From Photobacterium pectinilyticum (GTDB lineage: Bacteria; Pseudomonadota; Gammaproteobacteria; Enterobacterales; Vibrionaceae), in NCBI RefSeq assembly GCF_024357955.1, contig NZ_JANEYT010000006.1, positions 62,001 through 126,000 on the forward strand: a stretch of DNA of 64,000 nucleotides. The letters are read 5' to 3'. Every line of letters starts with the position of its first letter. Within the stretch, counting starts at the first letter, position 1. The position numbers and the translations under genes are program-made. The notes beneath the pieces are model-generated. The model saw only the letters and a program-made list of their open reading frames with translations, searched no databases and was not told the origin of the DNA. This document shows positions 18,600 through 26,198 of this stretch, in pieces.

Positions 18600-21500
18600 A
18601 TGAAAGCACAGTCTATTCTCTCTCTTCCATTACCGTCCAAGCCGGGTGACAGCCGATTCGTCGGTAATGTATCCGGTGCTGCGCTGGCGCTCTCTGTTGC
18701 AGAAGTAGCCCACGATCATCAAGGCCCTATTTTGGCTGTGGTGCCAGACACCCAGACCGCATTACGCCTACAACCCGAAGTCAGTCAGTTTACCTCATTA
18801 GAAGTCAGTGTCTTCCCAGACTGGGAAACCTTGCCGTATGATAACTTTTCGCCGCACCAAGATATCATTTCAGATAGGCTGACTCGCTTATATAACCTCC
18901 CCCAGCAAGCTAACGGGGTGGTGCTAGTACCAATCAGCACCCTGCTGCAGCGCATGACACCAAGGGCTTTCATCCACCAGCATGCGCTGATGGTTCGTAA
19001 TGGTGATAGATTATCGCTGGATAAACTACGCCTACAACTCGAAGCCTCAGGTTACCGTCACGTTGATCAGGTTATCGAACACGGTGAATATGCCAGTCGT
19101 GGTTCACTGATTGACCTGTTCCCAATGGGCAGTAACCAACCGTACCGCATTGACTTCTTTGATGATGAAGTCGATTCTATTCGCCAGTTCGACCCCGAAA
19201 ACCAGCGCTCTACCGGTGAGATTGAACAAATCCGCCTATTGCCAGCCCACGAATTCCCAACCGATGAAATTGCCATCGAGAATTTTCGTATGCGCTGGCG
19301 TGAGCGCTTCGAGGCCCGCCGTGAGCCAGAATCTATCTACCAACAGGTCAGCAAGCGTACTTGGCCTGCCGGTATCGAATATTGGCAACCCTTGTTCTTC
19401 GAGCACACCGAAACACTTTTCGATTACTTGCCGCAAAATAGCCTGCTGCTCACCATCGGGGCACTTGAGTCCGCCGTTGACCAATTTTTAACCGATGCCG
19501 AGTACCGCTACGACCAGCGCAGAGTCGATCCTCTTCGCCCACTGCTCGAACCTAACGAGCTATGGTTGACCAAAGAGGAAATGTTCACTCATTTCAAAAC
19601 GCTGCCTCAAGTGCGTATCCGCCAAGAAAGCGAGCCCGACAAAGCTGGCCGCTACAACCTGCCAGTTAAAGCGGTTCCTGAGCTAACCATCAACCACCAG
19701 CTCAAAGAGCCATTGGCTGAACTTCGACGTTATTCGGAAAGCTATCAGGGCAAAATTGTCTTCTCGGTCGCCTCTGAAGGCCGCCGCGAAGCATTGCTTG
19801 ACCTGCTAGCCCGAATCAAGCTGCGCCCGGTAGTAGCACCGACCCTGACAGAAGCCTTGGCGACACCGGGCAAATTTAGCCTAGTTATTGGCTCGGCTGA
19901 ACAAGGCTTTTTGCTCGAACAGCCAGAAGTCGCCCTGATTTGTGAAAGTGACTTACTGGGTGAACGCGTGGTTCAGCGCCGTCGCCGGGATGAAAAAAAA
20001 TCGGTCAATGCCGATACCATTATCCGCAACCTTGCTGAACTCAAGGTCGACCAGCCGGTGGTCCACCTAGATCATGGTATCGGTCGCTTTCAGGGCTTGC
20101 AGACACTTGAAGCTGGCGGAATGAAAACCGAATACGTCACCTTGGAATACCAAGGTGGTGCCAAGCTTTACGTCCCGGTAGCCTCACTGCACTTGATCAG
20201 CCGTTACTCGGGCGGTGCGGAAGATTCCGCTCCGATCCACAAACTAGGCGGTGAAACGTGGGTGAAAGCTCGAAACAAGGCGGCTGAAAAAGTCCGTGAT
20301 GTTGCCGCCGAGCTGCTCGATGTCTACGCCAAGCGAGAAATGAAACCGGGCCACAAATTCACACTTGATCGCGAAGCCTATGCCGACTTCAGTACCGGTT
20401 TCCCGTTCGAAGAAACTCATGATCAGGCACTGGCTATTAATGCTGTCCTATCTGATATGTGCCAAGCCAAAGCCATGGATCGCCTAGTCTGTGGTGATGT
20501 CGGCTTTGGTAAAACAGAAGTCGCCATGCGCGCAGCCTTTGTTGCCGTCGATAACAGCAAGCAGGTCACCGTACTGGTGCCGACGACCCTGCTTGCTCAA
20601 CAACACTTTGAGAATTTCCGCGACCGTTTTGCCAACACCCCGGTTAGGGTTGAAGTCCTTTCACGCTTCAAAACCGCCAAAGAGCAAAAACAAATCTTGG
20701 CCGACATGGCCGAAGGCAAAATCGATATCCTGATCGGGACACACAAGCTGCTCAATGCCTCGGTGAAGTACCATGATCTTGGTTTATTGATTGTCGATGA
20801 GGAGCACCGCTTTGGGGTTCGCCAGAAAGAAAAGCTCAAGGCGATCCGTGCCGATGTCGATATCCTGACCCTGACCGCAACGCCAATACCGCGCACGCTG
20901 AATATGGCGATGAGCGGCATGCGCGATCTCTCGATCATTGCTACGCCACCGGCCCGCCGTTTGGCCATCAAGACCTTCGTTCGCGAGTCAGATGATGCCC
21001 TAGTCAGAGAAGCTGTTTTACGCGAGGTGATGCGTGGCGGTCAGATCTACTTCCTGCATAACGATGTCGACTCAATCGAGAAGATGGCAGAAGATCTCGC
21101 CAAGCTGATCCCAGAAGCACGAGTCACCTTTGCTCATGGCCAGATGCGCGAACGTGAGCTTGAGAAAATCATGAGTGACTTCTACCACCAGCGTTTTAAC
21201 CTGTTGGTATGTACCACTATAATCGAAACCGGTATTGACGTTCCCACTGCCAATACCATCATTATCAACCGTGCAGATCACCTTGGTCTGGCCCAGCTTC
21301 ACCAGCTACGAGGTCGCGTCGGACGTTCGCACCACCAAGCCTACGCATACATGCTGACGCCGCACCCTAAGCGAATGACCAAAGATGCGGTGAAGAGACT
21401 TGAGGCCATTTCCTCACTGGAAGATTTGGGTGCAGGCTTTACACTTGCAACGCACGATCTTGAAATTCGAGGGGCTGGTGAGCTACTCGGTGACGAGCAA

Positions 21501-22055
21501 AGTGGCCAAATCCAATCAGTCGGTTTCACCTTGTACATGGAGATGCTCGAGCAAGCTGTCGAAGCACTGAAAGAAGGTAAAGAGCCTTCGCTAGATGACC
21601 TGCTACGCCAGCAAACCGAGGTGGAACTTCGCCTACCGGCATTGCTACCCGAAGAGTTTATTCCGGATATCAATACCCGCTTGTCGTTGTACAAACGCAT
21701 CGCCAGCGCAAACAGTGAAAAAGCACTGGATGAGCTCAAAGTTGAACTCATCGACCGCTTTGGACTATTGCCAGATCCAACACGTAACTTGCTAGTGCTC
21801 AATAAGATCAAGCTTAAAGCTGCAAATATTGGTGTACGCAAGATTGAAGCGAGTGAAAAAGGCGGATTTATCGAGTTTAATCCGAATGCCAATATCGACC
21901 CGAGTCTCATCGTCGGTTTACTTCAGTCACAGCCACAACATTTCCGGATGGAAGGGCCAACCAAGTTGAAAGTCATGGCCCCGATGAGTGACAGAAAAGA
22001 CAGAATAAAGTATGTTGACGGTCTTCTAACAAAGTTGGCCGAAAACGCTCTATAA
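18600..22055 (+). CDS. mfd: Transcription-repair coupling factor Mfd
   Basis: DNA translocase that removes RNA polymerase stalled at lesions and recruits UvrA. The 1151-residue protein has the UvrB-homology module (residues 1-340), the RNA polymerase-interacting domain (about 470-545, EYVTLEYQGGAKLYVPV), and RecG-like translocase motors: Walker A CGDVGFGKTEVAMRAAF near 630, DEEH box LLIVDEEHRFG near 728, TLTATPIPRTL near 757, and TTIIETGIDVPTANT near 867. A TRCF C-terminal domain closes the protein. Length and order match E. coli Mfd (1148). It starts two bases after the PilZ gene. Nothing unusual is seen. Confidence 0.98.
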   Translation: MKAQSILSLPLPSKPGDSRFVGNVSGAALALSVAEVAHDHQGPILAVVPDTQTALRLQPEVSQFTSLEVSVFPDWETLPYDNFSPHQDIISDRLTRLYNLPQQANGVVLVPISTLLQRMTPRAFIHQHALMVRNGDRLSLDKLRLQLEASGYRHVDQVIEHGEYASRGSLIDLFPMGSNQPYRIDFFDDEVDSIRQFDPENQRSTGEIEQIRLLPAHEFPTDEIAIENFRMRWRERFEARREPESIYQQVSKRTWPAGIEYWQPLFFEHTETLFDYLPQNSLLLTIGALESAVDQFLTDAEYRYDQRRVDPLRPLLEPNELWLTKEEMFTHFKTLPQVRIRQESEPDKAGRYNLPVKAVPELTINHQLKEPLAELRRYSESYQGKIVFSVASEGRREALLDLLARIKLRPVVAPTLTEALATPGKFSLVIGSAEQGFLLEQPEVALICESDLLGERVVQRRRRDEKKSVNADTIIRNLAELKVDQPVVHLDHGIGRFQGLQTLEAGGMKTEYVTLEYQGGAKLYVPVASLHLISRYSGGAEDSAPIHKLGGETWVKARNKAAEKVRDVAAELLDVYAKREMKPGHKFTLDREAYADFSTGFPFEETHDQALAINAVLSDMCQAKAMDRLVCGDVGFGKTEVAMRAAFVAVDNSKQVTVLVPTTLLAQQHFENFRDRFANTPVRVEVLSRFKTAKEQKQILADMAEGKIDILIGTHKLLNASVKYHDLGLLIVDEEHRFGVRQKEKLKAIRADVDILTLTATPIPRTLNMAMSGMRDLSIIATPPARRLAIKTFVRESDDALVREAVLREVMRGGQIYFLHNDVDSIEKMAEDLAKLIPEARVTFAHGQMRERELEKIMSDFYHQRFNLLVCTTIIETGIDVPTANTIIINRADHLGLAQLHQLRGRVGRSHHQAYAYMLTPHPKRMTKDAVKRLEAISSLEDLGAGFTLATHDLEIRGAGELLGDEQSGQIQSVGFTLYMEMLEQAVEALKEGKEPSLDDLLRQQTEVELRLPALLPEEFIPDINTRLSLYKRIASANSEKALDELKVELIDRFGLLPDPTRNLLVLNKIKLKAANIGVRKIEASEKGGFIEFNPNANIDPSLIVGLLQSQPQHFRMEGPTKLKVMAPMSDRKDRIKYVDGLLTKLAENAL

Positions 22056-22084
22056 TAGATAGCACTTAAGTGCGGAGTATTATC

Positions 22085-22897
22085 TTGAAAAATCTCATTT
22101 ATTTGCTGCTGTTCGCCATTAGCTGGCCAAGCCTTGCAGCGCGACAGTTCGATATTGAAGTGATCTTGTTCAAGCGTAACATCGCACCAGAGCAAGTGAG
22201 CGAATCTTGGCCGGACAACCCGAAGCCTGTCAACCTAAAAGGTTCAATAGACTTTGGTGATACCGCTCGCCTTCAAGCACGAGGGCTCACTCCGATGCCA
22301 TCGTCCCAGTTCGAGCTCAATAGCCAGTATAGCAAGCTAAAGCAACATGCAGGTTTCACCCCTCTCGCCCACTTTGGCTGGCGCCAGGGTGATCTGAGCC
22401 GTGCGGCAGCGCCGCGCATTCACTTTACTGCAGGTAAAGACTTTTCCGCTCAGTTCTTAGCAGATGGTACACTGAAGTCAGCCCAAGCCGATGAGCAAAA
22501 GGACATTCCTTCAGACCAAGGGTTTACCGAAGAATCACTGGATACTGCGTCTGATGAAGCCGAGGAGCAAGCAAGTGCATTACGTGAGCTTGACGGCACA
22601 TTGCGTGTCTATGTTCAGCACTTCTTGTTTACTGAAGCCAATTTTGCTCTGCGCGAACCAAGCCGGCGCGAAGTCATCATCGGAGCTGAGCCACTTGACC
22701 CAATGGAAAGTGCATTAGAGCCGGAAGGTAACGTCCAAATCGGCCATCTGCAGGAAGTCAAAAAACAGGTGAAAGTGGAAGAATTCCTCAAATCCTACCC
22801 ATTCCAGCAACAGCGTAAGATGCGCAGTGGCGAAACCCACTACCTTGACCATCCACTGATGGGTATGGTAATTCAAATCCGTCGCATCGACGGTTAA
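22085..22897 (+). CDS. csiV: Peptidoglycan-synthesis regulator CsiV
   Basis: CsiV-family periplasmic protein. In Vibrio cholerae, CsiV binds peptidoglycan and works with LpoA to activate the synthase PBP1A. I chose a TTG start at 22085: it has a GGAG Shine-Dalgarno seven bases upstream and yields a clean signal peptide (LKNLIYLLLFAISWPSLAA) before RQFDIEVILFKRN, the start of the mature domain. A GTG at 22070 is an alternative but lacks a ribosome site. With the TTG start the product has 270 residues. The conserved C-terminus VEEFLKSYPFQQQRKMRSGETHYLDHPLMGMVIQIRRI is intact. It follows mfd by 29 bp and ends at a terminator, so it is probably in the PilZ-mfd-csiV unit. Confidence 0.88.
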   Translation: MKNLIYLLLFAISWPSLAARQFDIEVILFKRNIAPEQVSESWPDNPKPVNLKGSIDFGDTARLQARGLTPMPSSQFELNSQYSKLKQHAGFTPLAHFGWRQGDLSRAAAPRIHFTAGKDFSAQFLADGTLKSAQADEQKDIPSDQGFTEESLDTASDEAEEQASALRELDGTLRVYVQHFLFTEANFALREPSRREVIIGAEPLDPMESALEPEGNVQIGHLQEVKKQVKVEEFLKSYPFQQQRKMRSGETHYLDHPLMGMVIQIRRIDG

Positions 22898-22915
22898 CCC
22901 GCTCACTATCTAGAT

Positions 22916-22940
22916 AAAGGGCTGTAAACGCAGCCCTTTT
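22916..22940 (+). terminator. Intrinsic terminator of csiV
   Basis: Stem AAAGGGCTG / CAGCCCTTT with a six-base loop TAAACG and a short T run. It lies 18 bp after the csiV stop codon. Confidence 0.88.
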
Positions 22941-23032
22941 CACATTTTAAGCACCAATTCCAACAACACCCACGACTTTCACTCTACCCCGGTTTATGCT
23001 AGGAAAGTATTTCGACGGAGACTGTTGACAGG

Positions 23033-23605
23033 ATGAAAGCAGACTACCAATTAACAAGCGAACGCTTGCTACTTCGCCCCTATAAGAATGTTGATCTATT
23101 GGATTTGCTCGATGCGATCCACCGCTCACAACAAAGCCTTTCTCCTTGGCTGCCTTGGTGCCACCCTCAATACAACCAACACGACGCCCATGAGTGGATT
23201 CATGCCAGCCAGCAGAACTGGGTGTATGACATCAGCTATGAATTTGCCATCTTTGAGCGCACTACCGATATATTTCTTGGCAGTACATCCTTGAGCAATG
23301 TATCCGAGCTCACTAATTCGGCTGAATTGGGGTACTGGATCCGCTCCAGCGCACAACGAAAAGGCTATGCCACAGAAGCTTGCCAGGCGATTGCTCAGTT
23401 TGCTTTTGATACCGTCGGCCTGACACGCATTGAAATTGTTAGCCACCCCGGCAACCTGGCTAGCCAGCGCACCGCCCTTGCCACTAAGGCCCATTTCGAA
23501 TGCACAGCACGAAACCGCATTGTCACCCAAGACGGGCCCGTCGATGGTCTGCTGTTTTCGCTGATCCCCAGTGACATTACCAATTCCACGCCGCCCAGAC
23601 TATGA
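23033..23605 (+). CDS. GNAT-family N-acetyltransferase (RimJ/RimL type)
   Basis: A 190-residue acetyltransferase of the RimJ/RimL branch of GNAT enzymes, which transfer acetyl from acetyl-CoA to protein N-termini or small amines. The N-terminus LTSERLLLRPYKNVDLLDLL is the usual first strand-helix. The acetyl-CoA pyrophosphate loop is degenerate but recognisable around ELGYWIRSSAQRKGYATEACQAIAQFAF (Q/R-x-x-G-x-A at RKGYAT, about residues 112-117). RIEIVSHPGNLASQRTALATKAHF follows, where most relatives have N-x-x-S. The substrate cannot be told from sequence. The gene stands alone after the csiV terminator. Confidence 0.85.
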   Translation: MKADYQLTSERLLLRPYKNVDLLDLLDAIHRSQQSLSPWLPWCHPQYNQHDAHEWIHASQQNWVYDISYEFAIFERTTDIFLGSTSLSNVSELTNSAELGYWIRSSAQRKGYATEACQAIAQFAFDTVGLTRIEIVSHPGNLASQRTALATKAHFECTARNRIVTQDGPVDGLLFSLIPSDITNSTPPRL

Positions 23606-23725
23606 CTACGCCTAACGAGTTATAACCTTAGCTTAAGTACCCGTTAACCTACCTTTCACCTGTAGGTCAGCTCTGCTACTATCGTCGAGTATATTCAGCT
23701 TTATATTACAAAATAAGGAACTTAC

Positions 23726-24199
23726 GTGTTTAAAATTATTCTTGGTATCGCCCTTATTGCGCTGGTTATCTTCTTTATGCAACGCTCGCAAGGTAATAAG
23801 CAGGCTGCAGCCGAAAACATCACAGCTGGTGAAACGTTCCTTGCCGAAAATAAGGAAAAGGAAGGAGTACAAACAACGGCATCAGGCCTACAGTACTTAG
23901 TTCTTCAAGACGGAACAGGTTCGGTACACCCTAAAGCAAGTGATAAAGTGACCGTCCATTACCATGGCACACTGCTCAATGGCACGGTATTCGATAGCTC
24001 AGTAGAGCGTGGGGAAACCATCCAGTTTGGCCTAAATCAGGTTATCAAGGGCTGGACAGAAGGTGTGCAGTTGATGGTTGAGGGTGAGAAGACACGTTTC
24101 TTCGTCCCGGCCGACCTAGCCTATGGCAACCGCGCTATTGGATCTATCCCACCAGGCTCCGTGCTGATTTTTGATGTTGAGCTGTTTAAAATCAACTAA
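23726..24199 (+). CDS. Membrane-anchored FKBP-type peptidyl-prolyl isomerase
   Basis: A 157-residue protein with one N-terminal membrane helix (FKIILGIALIALVIFFM, residues 2-18), a short spacer, and a complete FKBP domain (about residues 48-157). The FKBP core shows DKVTVHYHGTLLNGTVFDSS, QVIKGWTEGVQLM and a C-terminal GSVLIFDVELFKIN, the usual substrate-pocket residues. The helix should hold the domain at the inner membrane; the absence of a signal cleavage site suggests anchoring, with the isomerase facing the periplasm. The start is a GTG at 23726 behind AAGGAA. It probably helps fold envelope proteins, which is inference from the family. A terminator follows. Confidence 0.9.
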   Translation: MFKIILGIALIALVIFFMQRSQGNKQAAAENITAGETFLAENKEKEGVQTTASGLQYLVLQDGTGSVHPKASDKVTVHYHGTLLNGTVFDSSVERGETIQFGLNQVIKGWTEGVQLMVEGEKTRFFVPADLAYGNRAIGSIPPGSVLIFDVELFKIN

Positions 24200-24222
24200 T
24201 CGCAGTTCTCAAATATTTATAG

Positions 24223-24240
24223 GTTGGTATAACACCGCAT
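24223..24240 (+). repeat. Copy of the TTGGTATAA intergenic repeat end
   Basis: The stretch from 24221 reads AGGTTGGTATAACACCGCAT and closely matches the one at 56101. It lies just after the FKBP gene. It shares the TTGGTATA end with the longer elements at 38853-39018 and 48800-48849. Confidence 0.45.
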
Positions 24241-24248
24241 TAAAAATA

Positions 24249-24274
24249 AAAAACGCCTGATTGGCGTTTTTTTG
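24249..24274 (+). terminator. Intrinsic terminator of the FKBP gene
   Basis: Stem AAAACGCC / GGCGTTTT with a five-base loop, followed by more T. Preceded by an A-tract. Confidence 0.88.
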
Positions 24275-24337
24275 ACTAACGAAGTGTTTACTTGTAAGAG
24301 ATACGATAGCCGCTATCTTCCAGAAATAGCTTCACCA

Positions 24338-24373
24338 TTTACGAAACAACCCGCCAGTATTGACGGGTTGTTA
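24338..24373 (-). terminator. Terminator of the lipoprotein operon (minus strand)
   Basis: Hairpin with arms AACAACCCG (24345-24353) and CGGGTTGTT (24364-24372). Read on the minus strand it is followed by TTTCGT. It sits about 40 bp past the stop of the DUF218/FG-GAP lipoprotein gene. Confidence 0.75.
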
Positions 24374-24410
24374 TCACTACACTTACCAGCTTAATCGCTT
24401 AGTCTAAAGA

Positions 24411-26120
24411 TTATGGTGCTAGGTTAGGAGCAACGTAGGTGTAATCTTCACCAACACCAACGATATCATTCAAGCCATTACCGGTTACATCACCAACCAA
24501 CCAGAAGTGGCTGCTTTTTTTCCAATCAGCTCTCATTACAAACTGATTGTTTTCATCAGCAACTTCTGCGATCCGGTCACGAGTAGAATAGTTATTGACA
24601 TCAATCATTTCAAAACGACTGCCGGTAGAGTCTCCAACAAAAATACCATATTCAAGCATGCCAAGCATGTCGCCACGACCGTTACCTGTCATATCTACGA
24701 TATCTGAAAAGAACATATCATTAGGACCATGAATAAAATCACGTCCTTCTGTTCCCGTAATATGACCTTCACCATCATCGTTGATCAGCCATGGTTTAGC
24801 TTCACCAAAGTTACCGTTTCCATCGTTAAGAGAAACCAGCATATCGAACTGAGCATGAACCACAATATCTGGATACCCGTCACCATCAACATCAACAATT
24901 GTCCTAATGACGCGATCGTCTTGAATTCGGTCTTCATCAAACGTGACATCAGAATCGGGGTGGTATGGCTGATCGGCACCAAAGTTATCATGTACTTTAA
25001 TAATACTAGAAAACTTGTCTTCTTCAGAATAGGCTACGTAAACACCGTCATCACCGAAAGCAACGAGATCTGCCATGCCATTATTATTCATATCAACTAA
25101 CTGGAATTGATGTTTACGGGCATCCCACGCATCATCAGTGTGTGGCGTATGCTCAGAGCCTAATGTTTTAAACTCGTCACTCCATTGAGCAAAAAAATCA
25201 CCAAAGTGCTGGCCATTGCCAAAGTTGACATAAACGCCACTATTCGTTATGGATACTAGATCGACAAACCCATTACCATTTACATCGCCAAGTAGCCGGG
25301 TCATCGTATCAGACCACATTGCTGCCTGAGGAGGTAAATGGTTTTGTAGCCATGCCTCACCTTGCATAAACTGAGTTCCGTCAGAGGGAGCAACGAATAT
25401 TTCACTATCTCTGATAGCAACTAAGTCGTCAAGACCGTTATTGGTTACATCAGCTAATACAAATTTCGTATTAGTGGGAGTCCACCCATTACTAGTAGAG
25501 AACTCATCACTCCACTCCTCATCGGCGCCAAACGCACTAGATGCATGGCTATTTTCAAAATTAAACGCATCATGACCAAATGCATTGTTAAAAATAAGCA
25601 TTGCAGAGGAGTCAACACCGGTATTGCGTCCACGATAAAGGTGGGCATGGCTCGAAACCAGCTGAAGAGACGAAAATTCAGCACCAAGACTTTCTTTCTC
25701 ATCTACAAACTGCTTCGCGGCGGCAGCTCTATCCGCAGTCCAAATTGACTCGGCATCCATAACAATACGGTCAGGTGAAACTTTATAGTTGGTGATTAAC
25801 CAATCTTGCATAATTTCCGCTTCAGAGGTATCAAAGCAGCTTACACTTGTTTCGTTATTGCCTTTTCCTGTTACAAAATATACAGGGTTAGCCATTTCGC
25901 TTGCAACAGAGTGGGCAAGGGATACTCTGTGTTCAAACTTTGCACGTGGCGTACAATTTTCGACACTCAACTCCATACCTGGAACAATGACTAAATCTAC
26001 AGGCTTATCAAATGGTGCCGATAAGTTAGAACTACCATCACTATCACTGCTTGAACTGTTACAGCCAGCCAATGTGCCAACTAAAGCTAATGAAACTGCC
26101 AAAGCTACTTTATTTTTCAT
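24411..26120 (-). CDS. Lipoprotein with DUF218 domain fused to FG-GAP/VCBS beta-propeller
   Basis: Secreted lipoprotein of 569 residues, not a known named gene. The signal peptide ends in a lipobox (LVGTLAGC, lipidated Cys about residue 20), and Asn after the Cys favours the outer membrane. Residues of about 40-170 read as a DUF218/YdcF-type domain: DLVIVPG, YFVTGKG, SEAEIMQDWLITNYKVSPDRIVMDAES and LVSSHAHLYRGRN align with ElyC-type motifs. Six repeats of the form (D)x(N/D)xNGxxD(L/I)V occur at about residues 224, 279, 343, 410, 476 and 544, a calcium-binding FG-GAP propeller. It lies 78 bp downstream of the metallophosphoesterase lipoprotein gene, with a similar signal peptide and Ser/Asp linker. 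The start is the ATG at 26120. Function is unknown. Confidence 0.8.
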   Translation of the reverse strand: MKNKVALAVSLALVGTLAGCNSSSSDSDGSSNLSAPFDKPVDLVIVPGMELSVENCTPRAKFEHRVSLAHSVASEMANPVYFVTGKGNNETSVSCFDTSEAEIMQDWLITNYKVSPDRIVMDAESIWTADRAAAAKQFVDEKESLGAEFSSLQLVSSHAHLYRGRNTGVDSSAMLIFNNAFGHDAFNFENSHASSAFGADEEWSDEFSTSNGWTPTNTKFVLADVTNNGLDDLVAIRDSEIFVAPSDGTQFMQGEAWLQNHLPPQAAMWSDTMTRLLGDVNGNGFVDLVSITNSGVYVNFGNGQHFGDFFAQWSDEFKTLGSEHTPHTDDAWDARKHQFQLVDMNNNGMADLVAFGDDGVYVAYSEEDKFSSIIKVHDNFGADQPYHPDSDVTFDEDRIQDDRVIRTIVDVDGDGYPDIVVHAQFDMLVSLNDGNGNFGEAKPWLINDDGEGHITGTEGRDFIHGPNDMFFSDIVDMTGNGRGDMLGMLEYGIFVGDSTGSRFEMIDVNNYSTRDRIAEVADENNQFVMRADWKKSSHFWLVGDVTGNGLNDIVGVGEDYTYVAPNLAP

Positions 26121-26198
26121 CAAAAAACTCTTATATCTTCAAATATACGGAAATGCCGAGTAGCACATCACAGGTGGCTACTCGGTAAAGAACAATGC

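Noticed and set aside
21341..21910. 189-codon open frame on the minus strand
   Set aside because: Lies wholly inside mfd; the translation is Ser-rich low complexity, typical of a shadow frame.
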